A DNA stretch of 23,234 nt from assembly GCA_035294325.1 (NCBI GenBank), contig DATGLE010000163.1:1-23234 (forward strand). The letters are read 5' to 3'. This DNA is from DATGLE01 sp035294325. GTDB taxonomy: Bacteria > Chloroflexota > Ktedonobacteria > Ktedonobacterales > Ktedonobacteraceae. A program made the translations under genes and the position numbers. Below are positions 7,177 through 14,279 of this stretch, piece after piece. The notes below the pieces were generated by a model. That model did not search any database. It was not told the origin of the DNA and saw only the letters and a list, made by a program, of their open reading frames with translations. Each line of letters starts with the position of its first letter. Position 1 is the first letter of the stretch.

Positions 7177-8964
7177 TTATTTTTCGTCGGTGCGCAGCCG
7201 CAGGTGCAGTTCCCGTAACTGCTGCTCGTCCACGGGAGATGGTGCGCCCATCAGCAGATCCTGAGCGCTCTGCGTCTTGGGGAAGGCGATGACCTCACGA
7301 ATGCTATCCTCGTCGGCCATTAGCATCACCAGGCGATCTATGCCCAGCGCGATGCCGCCGTGGGGAGGCGCGCCGTACTCGAACGCTTCGAGCATATGCC
7401 CGAATTGTTCTTTGATCTGCTCATCGTTGAGGGCCATCAGCGAGAAGACCTTGTGTTGCAGTTCCGCGACGTTGATACGCACGCTGCCGCCGCCGATCTC
7501 GTAGCCATTGCAGATAATGTCGTACTGTTTCGCCCGCACGTTCAAAGGATCGCTGTCGAGGCGGTCAATATGTGCCTCATCCATGCCGGAGAAGGGATTA
7601 TGCTCGGCCTCGTAACGCTGCTCTTCCTCATTATAATGCAGCAGGGGGAAGTCAACCACCCAGCAGAGCGCCATCTCGTCGGGATCGATCAACCCCAGGC
7701 GTTCGGCCATCCTCACGCGCAGGCGGAAGAGCACATCATTGCATACCTTAGCGCTATCGGCTACAAAGAGCAGCAGGTCGCCCGGCTGCCCCTGGAGCCG
7801 GCTGATGATAGCCTGAACCTCGTCGCCCGACATAAAGCGGGTGAGCGGAGATTTCACATCGCCCGCCGCACTGATCGCCAGCGAGACCAGCCCTTTGGCG
7901 CCAAGAGTGCGCGCGAACTCGGTGAGTTCATCTATTTCCCGGCGACTGTAGCCGCCAGCTCCGGGCACGCGTATGCCCTTGACCATGCCCCCGGCGGCGA
8001 GGGCTGTGTGGAATACGCCGAAGTTTCCCGCTGCTGCCAGGTCCGAGATCTCGACCAGCGGCAGATCGAAGCGCAGATCGGGATGATCGGTACCGTAGCG
8101 CGCCATCGCATCTTTATAGCTCAGGCGCGGGAAGGGCCGCTCCTTGATACGTTTGTGCGTCGTCCGTTCGATCAGGTGGATCAGCAGCCCCTCGATCAGC
8201 TTCATCACGTCATCCTCCGACACAAATGCCATCTCCAGGTCAAGCTGTGTGAACTCCGGCTGCCGGTCCGCGCGCTGATCTTCGTCGCGGAAACAGCGCG
8301 CGATCTGGAAGTAGCGATCCAGTCCCGCGACCATCAACAACTGTTTGAGCTGCTGCGGGGACTGCGGCAGCGCGTAGAACTGGCCGGGATAGAGGCGGCT
8401 GGGCACGAGGTAGTCCCTGGCCCCCTCCGGCGTACTCTTCATCAGGATCGGCGTCTCGATTTCCAGGAAACCGCGCTCATCCAGGTAATCGCGGATCACC
8501 TTGACCACGCGGTGTCGGAGGATGATGTTATCACGCATGCGCGGGCGACGCAGGTCGAGGTAGCGATATTTGAGCCGCAGGGACTCGTCTACCTGAACGT
8601 CGTTGCTGATGGGAAATGGCGTCGTGCGCGAAGGATTGAGAATCACGATGCGCTGCGCAGCGACCTCGATAGCGCCTGTGCTCAAGTTGGGATTCTCTGT
8701 TCCCGGCAGGCGGCGTACAACTGTGCCGCTCACCTGGATCACATATTCTGAGCGCACCTCGGAGGCCGCGCGATGGGCCTCTGGCGAACGTTCGGGATCA
8801 CAGACGATTTGTGTGATGCCATAGCGATCACGCAGATCCAGGAAAATCAGCCCGCCGTGATCGCGGCGGCGGTTGACCCAGCCGGCGAGCGTCACCTCGC
8901 GCCCGGCGGCATCCGCATTCAGTTCTCCACAGGTGGCTGTGCGAAAAAACACCTCAAAGCCCAC
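7177..8964 (-). CDS. aspS: Aspartyl-tRNA synthetase, bacterial type, probably non-discriminating (Asp/Asn)
   Basis: The 595-residue class IIb synthetase charges tRNA-Asp in the cytosol. An N-terminal OB fold (about 1-110) recognises the anticodon. Motif 1 lies at about 152-174. Motif 2 is FRDEDQRADRQPEFTQLD (225-242). The bacterial GAD insertion spans roughly 300-420. Motif 3 is GGIALGIDRLVMLM (536-549). The C-terminal block reads EVIAFPKTQSAQDLLMGAPS. In the OB fold it has NRRRDHGG with His36 where discriminating enzymes have Leu (RDLG). His there is known from non-discriminating enzymes that also charge tRNA-Asn for GatCAB amidation. The start is GTG at 8964, supported by AAGGAG nine bases upstream. 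Confidence 0.96.
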   Translation of the reverse strand: MGFEVFFRTATCGELNADAAGREVTLAGWVNRRRDHGGLIFLDLRDRYGITQIVCDPERSPEAHRAASEVRSEYVIQVSGTVVRRLPGTENPNLSTGAIEVAAQRIVILNPSRTTPFPISNDVQVDESLRLKYRYLDLRRPRMRDNIILRHRVVKVIRDYLDERGFLEIETPILMKSTPEGARDYLVPSRLYPGQFYALPQSPQQLKQLLMVAGLDRYFQIARCFRDEDQRADRQPEFTQLDLEMAFVSEDDVMKLIEGLLIHLIERTTHKRIKERPFPRLSYKDAMARYGTDHPDLRFDLPLVEISDLAAAGNFGVFHTALAAGGMVKGIRVPGAGGYSRREIDELTEFARTLGAKGLVSLAISAAGDVKSPLTRFMSGDEVQAIISRLQGQPGDLLLFVADSAKVCNDVLFRLRVRMAERLGLIDPDEMALCWVVDFPLLHYNEEEQRYEAEHNPFSGMDEAHIDRLDSDPLNVRAKQYDIICNGYEIGGGSVRINVAELQHKVFSLMALNDEQIKEQFGHMLEAFEYGAPPHGGIALGIDRLVMLMADEDSIREVIAFPKTQSAQDLLMGAPSPVDEQQLRELHLRLRTDEK

Positions 8965-9033
8965 GTTCGTATGCTCCTTGCTTATGATTGTATGCCAGGT
9001 CTTACAATGTCGCGAATCCTGCTCATTCCAGAA

Positions 9034-9092
9034 GTGTATAGTGTTAATGTGAAAAATGCGCGCTGCGCATTTTTCACATTAACACTATACAC
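9034..9092. repeat. Perfect 28-bp-arm hairpin between aspS and the PP2C gene
   Basis: The arms 9034-9061 and 9065-9092 are perfectly complementary with a 3-base loop, giving the core ATGCGCGCTGCGCAT. Downstream at 9098-9116 is GAGCGCCGCAGGCGCGAGC, which recurs in inverted orientation at 12028-12046 beside another hairpin. The arms are related to those at 12498, 12653 and 19736. It lies 70 bases upstream of the aspS start and 54 bases past the PP2C stop. Confidence 0.9.
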
Positions 9093-9145
9093 AAAGTGAG
9101 CGCCGCAGGCGCGAGCGCCCAATAGCACCACCAGTCAGACAACCT

Positions 9146-11605
9146 CTATGGTGTGCATGAGTTCTGGGTCTGGAGCTGAATCGAAAGCAGATTCAGTGTA
9201 GCACTATTCTGCGGATTCTGCACGAGGAGGTAAACATTCGCGCCTTTGGGATCGACGACCAGGCTATTCGTCGTCGGCAGAAGTGTGGCCGAAGCGTACT
9301 GCTGTACGAGCTGCATCGTGACCTGCCCCTGGCTGCCAGCGCCGGTGGCGGCGACTCCGCCTCCGGTGACGGCGCCGGTGGCGGTCGGCGTCGGTTTAGC
9401 GCTGGTGGCGGTTGCGGTAGGAGTGGTGGGCACCTGGGCCTCTTGCAGATCGAGGATGCGGTGATAGGCGCCATCGGCAATATACAGGTGCGCGCTCCCG
9501 CCAACCGTTCCGGCGGCCAGCAACGTCGCCCCGGGCACTGAGAGGAATCTGGTAGGCTGTGCCGCGGAGGTTGGCACCGGGGTCGCGGGCGTAAACTCGC
9601 TCGGGCTGACCGCCAGGGAGGGAGCGATAGGGCTTTGCAGCACCACGCTCACCGCCGCCTGATTCGGCGACGCAAATTGCAGGCTCTGCACATCTCCATT
9701 GCTGTAGAGCAGGAACAACTGCCCGCCAGAGAAGGCCGCTATACTGATCACGCTGGTCGACACGGAAATTCTGGCGCTATGCGGGTTGCCGTTCAACTTG
9801 TTATTCTTGTCGGCGGTATAGTCAAGGATCTCGGCGGTGTTAGGTGTGCTATCAGAGGTCAGCAGCACATAGACATCGTTGCCCCAGGCCGTGATCAGTT
9901 TCGGGGCCAGGCCCCCTTTCATCAAGTTCGGGTCGATATTGACCGTATTCGTCACCTGGAGATCCCCACTGGGCTTTGCGGTCAGCAGTCCCAGGCTGTA
10001 GCTGCTGGGGCCGTTATCTTTGCCTGGCTGCACCATAAGGGCGAACAGGCGCTGGCTATCGCTGGCGAGCATCGTCACCTGCGGCTGCGGTAGTGCGACC
10101 TTGTTGCCAAAGCTATGCTGAGTATTGAGCGGATAGAGGTTGTGATCGGTGCCCAGAGCATAGGAAAACAGATTGCCCTTGCCATCCTGGATCACGGCCA
10201 GGCTCGCCGCCTGCGTGTTTGTGCTCCCACTGCTCACAGGAGCGGCGGTGGTATTGACGCAGGGCGTGGTCAGGCTTAAAGGCGTGATCAGGGCCTGCCG
10301 GTTGTAGCTGGTGATAGCCGCCTTCGCCGTAGTAGTGAAGTTGCCCTGGAGCAGGGTTCGTAGCCTGGTTTGCTGCGTGCTGCTCAGCGAGACCGTCTGC
10401 GCCTGGCGCATGTCGGCCTGGGCCTGGGCCAGCTTCTGCAAGGCGTCGGAGGGATTGCCTGTTACCTCGGCCTGTGCCTCATTGACAAGCTGGCTGGCCT
10501 GAGAAATTAATGTGTCGGCATTGACGGAGGGGCCACGTAAAAAGAAATAATAAGCCGATCCACCGGCAAGCGCGAGGACAAGCAGCACAAATACAGCCAG
10601 CACGGGATACAGCGTGCGCTTGCGTCTGGGCCGTGCCGGCGGCAGCATCGGCTGCGGAATCGTCGCCTGCTCGGGAGAGAGCAGGGGGCCGCTGCTCAGG
10701 CGCAGCGGAGCGCTGATGGTACGACCATTGTCAGAGCGTGCGGGCAGACCCAGCGAGCCGGGGAGCCTTCCGAGCACGGCGGTATCCTCGCTTGCCATCT
10801 CGCGCCCTCCCACATACACGGGATAGCGCGTACCAGGCGGTTCCCAGCCCAGTTCCTCGACACGAATCACAATCGCGGTAATATTATCTGGCCCGCCGTT
10901 CTCGTTCGCGCGTTCTACCAGGTGGTACACGCTCTCCTGGGGCGCATACTGCTCAACGGTGACACGCAGTTCTTCCTCAGAGATCAGCCCGGAGAGGCCA
11001 TCGGTGCAGAGAATCAGCGAATCGCCCTCTTCCAGCACCTCTGTGAAAACATCGATCTCCACCTCGGCCTGGGTGCCTAAACAGCGTGTAATGACATTGC
11101 GCTGAGCGTGCGAACGCGCCTGGTCTCTGGTAAGCAGGCCGGCGCGTACCTGTTCTTCCACCCATGAATGATCCTGTGATATCTGCCTGATCAGGCCGCG
11201 CCGTATCAGGTAGGCCCGGCTGTCACCGACGTTGGCGATAAAGGCCGTACTACCACGCAGGACAGCAGCAACGCACGTCGTGCCCATGCCGCTGCGCAGC
11301 ATATCTTCAGCGGCTCGCTGGTGAATCAGTGCATTGGCGCGCCTGATGGCATGCAGCAGCGCGGTGGGTATATCATCACTGTCATCTTGATAGTACACGT
11401 TGCTGACGGTATCGACAGCAATTTCGCTTGCCACCTCACCTGCCGCGTGCCCGCCCATACCATCGGCCACAATAAAGAGCGCCCCTTTACGCGTCATTAC
11501 CTGCATGTCCTTAGGAATGACATAGGCCATATTGTCTTCATTGTGGGGACGCTTGCGGCCAACATCTGTTAGCTGCGCGACATCGAGCCGGAGTTGCTTG
11601 GACAA
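9146..11605 (-). CDS. PP2C-family Ser/Thr phosphatase with one membrane helix and a large outer domain
   Basis: The 819-residue protein starts with a complete PP2C domain (about 7-248) that removes phosphate from Ser/Thr with two metal ions. Visible motifs are RPHNED (19-24), VADGMGGHAAGE (46-57), GMGTT (106-110), NVGDSRAYL (125-133), DHSW (145-148), CTDGLSGLI (200-208) and GGPDNITAIVI (237-247). Metal ligands D48, D202 and D240 are all present, so it should be active. After a linker comes a basic stretch (PRRKR), a membrane helix (about 332-355) and about 460 outer residues, the last third with Thr/Pro-rich low complexity. The outer part has repeated short beta-type stretches and could be a propeller, but I cannot name it. 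The start is TTG at 11605, with GGGAGAG upstream. It could oppose a Ser/Thr kinase encoded elsewhere. Confidence 0.93.
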   Translation of the reverse strand: MSKQLRLDVAQLTDVGRKRPHNEDNMAYVIPKDMQVMTRKGALFIVADGMGGHAAGEVASEIAVDTVSNVYYQDDSDDIPTALLHAIRRANALIHQRAAEDMLRSGMGTTCVAAVLRGSTAFIANVGDSRAYLIRRGLIRQISQDHSWVEEQVRAGLLTRDQARSHAQRNVITRCLGTQAEVEIDVFTEVLEEGDSLILCTDGLSGLISEEELRVTVEQYAPQESVYHLVERANENGGPDNITAIVIRVEELGWEPPGTRYPVYVGGREMASEDTAVLGRLPGSLGLPARSDNGRTISAPLRLSSGPLLSPEQATIPQPMLPPARPRRKRTLYPVLAVFVLLVLALAGGSAYYFFLRGPSVNADTLISQASQLVNEAQAEVTGNPSDALQKLAQAQADMRQAQTVSLSSTQQTRLRTLLQGNFTTTAKAAITSYNRQALITPLSLTTPCVNTTAAPVSSGSTNTQAASLAVIQDGKGNLFSYALGTDHNLYPLNTQHSFGNKVALPQPQVTMLASDSQRLFALMVQPGKDNGPSSYSLGLLTAKPSGDLQVTNTVNIDPNLMKGGLAPKLITAWGNDVYVLLTSDSTPNTAEILDYTADKNNKLNGNPHSARISVSTSVISIAAFSGGQLFLLYSNGDVQSLQFASPNQAAVSVVLQSPIAPSLAVSPSEFTPATPVPTSAAQPTRFLSVPGATLLAAGTVGGSAHLYIADGAYHRILDLQEAQVPTTPTATATSAKPTPTATGAVTGGGVAATGAGSQGQVTMQLVQQYASATLLPTTNSLVVDPKGANVYLLVQNPQNSATLNLLSIQLQTQNSCTP

Positions 11606-12053
11606 CGTGTTTCTCTCCCGTACTTCAGTAGCTCTCGATTTGTGCGCTCAGTACTGTACACCTGGCAGTCGTCTCGAATCTTCAATTGTATAGCGCCCTC
11701 TGCGTTGAGGCAGAGCCAGCTCCGGGCCTCCGACATGGAGAACCCGTGGGATAACTTCCTGCCCATCGTGTTCTGGTTCATATTACACCGACACAGAGAA
11801 AAACGCAACGCCGAGCTTATTTTGCTGGCTGCGAGATTCCCATTACCGCTTGCTACCTGTACTGCCTACTGAACCTGAGTATACTCTTTCACAACTCAGC
11901 ATGCAAGAGATCTAGCTACCGGTACTAGCTTTGATGGTTCCGGGTGTACTTCCATATGCTACCTTCAAACCCCGTTTCGCGCAAGTAGTGCTATTCCTGT
12001 TTCGATGCTGGCTGCTTTCCGATACGCTTGCTCGCGCCTGCGGCGCTCGCATA

Positions 12054-12116
12054 GGGATGATAGCTTGCGGGGAGCGAAGGCGCATCGCGCCTTCGCTCCC
12101 CGCAAGCTATCATCCC
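12054..12116. repeat. Perfect 30-bp-arm hairpin at the head of a tandem array
   Basis: The arms 12054-12083 and 12087-12116 are exactly complementary with loop ATC. The right arm contains CGCCTTCGCTCCCCGCAAG and CTATCATCCC, which are also the core of the following tandem units. Just upstream, 12028-12046 is the reverse complement of the 19-base tail found after the hairpin at 9034. Confidence 0.9.
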
Positions 12117-12405
12117 TGGGGAGCAGGGGAGTAGCGCGCCTTCGCCCCCGCGAGCTATCATCCCTGGGGAGCGGTGGAGCGACATGCCTTCGCGCATCGC
12201 AAGCTATCAATCCTGGCGCGTGGTGGTGGCATGCCTTCACCCCCGCGAGCTATCAATCCTGAGGTGTGGTGGTGGCACGCCTTCGCTCGGCGCAAACGAT
12301 CATCCCTGGGGAGCAGGGGAGCGACATGCCTTCGCCCGGCGCGAGCTATCAACCCTGGCGCGTGGTGGTGGCATGCCTTCGCCCCCCGCAAGCTATCATC
12401 CCTGG
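12087..12405. repeat. Degenerate tandem array, seven units of 46-49 bp
   Basis: The conserved core GC[A/G]AGCTATCA[T/A][C/T]CCTGG starts at 12102, 12150, 12199, 12245, 12292, 12341 and 12388, so the steps are 48, 49, 46, 47, 49 and 47. Each core is preceded by a GCCTTCGCCC-like block. The units alternate loosely between spacers GGGAGCAGGGGAGCGACAT and GCGCGTGGTGGTGGCAT. Unit 1 is the right arm of the hairpin at 12054-12116. A degenerate eighth core may lie at 12458. The units vary throughout, so this is not a CRISPR array (no constant repeat with unique spacers). The array ends in GGAGCGGCGCGAACGGCCAG (12414-12433), a tail that recurs at 12568. Confidence 0.88.
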
Positions 12406-12497
12406 CGCGTGGGGGAGCGGCGCGAACGGCCAGCGAAAGAGGGCGATAATGCTGAGCGCGAGCCATCAGCATCGGTTAGCCCCTGCGGCGCTGCCTT

Positions 12498-12556
12498 GAG
12501 CACAGGTTGTGGTGTGGGAATGCGCTGCGCGCACTCCCACACCGCAACCTGTGCTC
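12498..12556. repeat. Long hairpin (28-bp arms, two imperfect pairs)
   Basis: The palindrome is centred at 12527 with core TGCGCTGCGCGCA. The arms 12498-12525 / 12529-12556 are complementary except at 12510/12544 (a G-T pair) and 12520/12534. It is followed by GGAGCGGCGCGAACGACCAG (12568-12587), nearly identical to the sequence at the end of the tandem array. The arm sequence is related to those at 9034, 12653 and 19736. Confidence 0.85.
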
Positions 12557-12652
12557 GCTGGCGCGGCGGAGCGGCGCGAACGACCAGCGAGAGCAAGTGG
12601 GGAAGCTGAGAACCAGCCTCCATCGTCAGCTTGCGCCCGCGACTCACTTTTG

Positions 12653-12705
12653 TATGGTATGATGTGGGAACATGCGCTGCGCGCATGTTCCCACATCATA
12701 CCATA
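12653..12705. repeat. Perfect 25-bp-arm hairpin with GCGCGGCG tail
   Basis: The arms 12653-12677 and 12681-12705 are perfectly complementary with loop TGC and core CATGCGCTGCGCGCATG. The tail TTGCGCGGCGAAGCCGCGCG begins at 12712. The same tail, with one base changed, follows the hairpin at 19736. Confidence 0.9.
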
Positions 12706-12944
12706 TATTCTTTGCGCGGCGAAGCCGCGCGAGTGCCGGGAAGGCTGGCAAAGCTTCCTGTACCGAAAACGCAGCCTGCAACGTTCAAAGATATAGAGTG
12801 GGACACAGTGACATATGTCCTGCGGCAGATCAGGCAAAACTGGCTATTGACCGGACGATTCGGTGCCAGAAGGGTATACTGAGTAACAGCCGCCTGGTAG
12901 GGGGCACGAGAGGAAAGGTACAGGCTTGTTACCTCGCGAAATCC

Positions 12945-12975
12945 AGAGACGTTACAGTTAGAGACGTTATATAAG
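12945..12975 (+). promoter_or_regulatory. Direct repeat next to a -10-like box upstream of the polysaccharide cluster
   Basis: AGAGACGTTA occurs twice (12945-12954 and 12960-12969), 15 bases apart. It is followed directly by TATATAAG, a -10-like sequence. No -35 of normal quality is present, so the repeat could be an activator site in its place. A start here would leave a leader of about 105 bases before the first glycosyltransferase gene, including a small stem-loop at 13024-13045. Confidence 0.3.
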
Positions 12976-13085
12976 AATGCCCACCTGAGAAAAAAACCGG
13001 CGACAAAATAAAGAGATGCACCTCCTTCTGCTTTAAAAAGCGGAAGATATCCAGACAGGAATCCGATGAGGAGAAAACCGGTGGT

Positions 13086-14279
13086 ATGCACATAGGGATC
13101 AACGCGCAATTGCTATCCTTCGGTCAGAACTACCGCAATGGTGGCGTCAGTCGTTATATACGCGCTTTGCTGGTCGGGCTGGCAAAGCGGCCAGGAAACC
13201 ATGAATACAGCGTGTTCGTAAATGGGCAGGGGGTCATTGAACAGCTTGCCGCTCGCCATCCGCAGATTACCTATATTCCCGCTCCCTGGCCCGAGTCGCG
13301 GCCCGCGGCAAGAGTCGCGTGGGAACAATTGACGCTGCCGTCGCTGCTGCGCCAGCGGGGGATCGATGTTTTGCACTCGCCGGTCAATGTGCTCCCGGAA
13401 TGGGCGCCGCGCGACTGCGCTACCGTGGTGACGCTGCATGACCTGGCGTTTTTGCGCTTCCCTGAGGTGTTGACGCGTGCGAAGCGTCTCTATCACCGCA
13501 CCTTTACCATTCGCAGCCTGCGGCGGGCGACGATGGTAATCACGGTCTCGGACAGTACCGGGCGCGATGCACACGAACTCGTCGGTATTCCTGAGGAGCG
13601 CTTGCAGACGGTCTATCTCTGCATCGACGAGCGCTTCTCGGCGCCGGTTCCAGAGGAGCAGGTCAGCGCCTTCCGCGAGCAGCGAGGACTCGGCGATGGC
13701 TATATCCTCTACCTGGGGACGTTAGAGCCGCGCAAAAATATTACCACGTTGATCGATGCCTATATGCACCTGCGCCAGAACTATGCGGCGCGGGAAAAGC
13801 TGGTGCTGGCAGGAGGGAAAGGCTGGCTCTATGACGCGATCTTCGCGAAGGTGCGCGAGTATGGACTGGAGTCGGAGGTTATCTTTCCCGGCTTTGTGGC
13901 CGATAGCGAGCAGGCCCTCTGGTATCGTGCAGCATCGGCCTTTGTCTATCCCTCGTTGTACGAGGGATTCGGGATACCCGTCGCGGAGGCCCTTGCCTGC
14001 GGGACGCCGGTTGTCACCACCAATGTTTCGAGCTTACCGGAGGCGGGAGCGGGCATTGCTCTCGGTGTTGATCCGCACGATGCGGCCGCGCTGGCAGGCG
14101 CGCTGCACCGCGCGATCACCGATCCCGCGTTACGTGAAAAATTTCGCTCGCTGGCGCCTTCAGTCGCGCAGCGATTCTCCGCCGCGACGATGGTCGAGCA
14201 GACCATCGCCGTCTATGAGCGAGCGGCGGCGCTCCATGCGTTACAGCAGCGCTCTCAACGTACATCGTTTGTTTCCTAG
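13086..14279 (+). CDS. GT4-family glycosyltransferase
   Basis: The 397-residue GT-B enzyme should transfer a sugar from a nucleotide donor onto a lipid-linked glycan on the inner face of the membrane. An N-terminal glycosyltransferase 4-like domain contains the glycine-rich NGGVSRYIRALL. The C-terminal GT1/GT4 domain has YLGTLEPRKN, VFPGF-like VIFPGFV, and the E-x7-E signature EGFGIPVAE (E293, E301), followed by ALACGTPVVTTNVSSLPE. The length fits mannosyl- or rhamnosyl-type enzymes of capsule clusters, but the sugar cannot be told. The ATG start is preceded by GAGGAGAAAACCGGTGGT. It opens a plus-strand polysaccharide cluster, and its stop overlaps the GTG of the next gene by one base. Confidence 0.9.
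   Translation: MHIGINAQLLSFGQNYRNGGVSRYIRALLVGLAKRPGNHEYSVFVNGQGVIEQLAARHPQITYIPAPWPESRPAARVAWEQLTLPSLLRQRGIDVLHSPVNVLPEWAPRDCATVVTLHDLAFLRFPEVLTRAKRLYHRTFTIRSLRRATMVITVSDSTGRDAHELVGIPEERLQTVYLCIDERFSAPVPEEQVSAFREQRGLGDGYILYLGTLEPRKNITTLIDAYMHLRQNYAAREKLVLAGGKGWLYDAIFAKVREYGLESEVIFPGFVADSEQALWYRAASAFVYPSLYEGFGIPVAEALACGTPVVTTNVSSLPEAGAGIALGVDPHDAAALAGALHRAITDPALREKFRSLAPSVAQRFSAATMVEQTIAVYERAAALHALQQRSQRTSFVS

Larger units (their letters stand above)
11606..13085. other. 1.5 kb non-coding stretch rich in hairpins and tandem repeats
   Basis: I see no real gene here. The many overlapping frames at 11930-12610 arise because the repeat period (about 48) is a multiple of three, and they have no ribosome binding sites. 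The frame 12696-13109 (minus) overlaps the promoter side of the glycosyltransferase gene and is also unconvincing. The content is a 30-bp-arm hairpin with a tandem array (12054-12405), two more hairpins (12498-12556, 12653-12705) and the promoter region of the polysaccharide cluster (about 12840-13085). Confidence 0.65.

Noticed and set aside
7360..8751. 463-residue plus-strand frame opposite aspS
   Set aside because: It is a shadow of aspS, in which all class II synthetase motifs are found on the minus strand.
12102..12405. CRISPR array
   Set aside because: Units vary along their whole length and the spacers are themselves repeated. There is no constant repeat with unique spacers, and no cas gene is nearby.
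11930..12610. Several overlapping open frames on both strands with Trp-, Arg- and Ala-rich repeats (for example 12174-12449)
   Set aside because: They come from the 46-49-bp tandem array and GC-rich hairpins, lack ribosome binding sites, and exist in several frames at once. No protein domain is visible.
12845..12882. Promoter TTGACC...TATACT ahead of the polysaccharide cluster
   Set aside because: Both boxes are good, but they are 22 bases apart, too far for a standard sigma70 promoter.
12696..13109. 137-residue minus-strand frame upstream of the first glycosyltransferase
   Set aside because: It overlaps a hairpin arm, the likely promoter and the glycosyltransferase start. No domain or ribosome binding site is seen.
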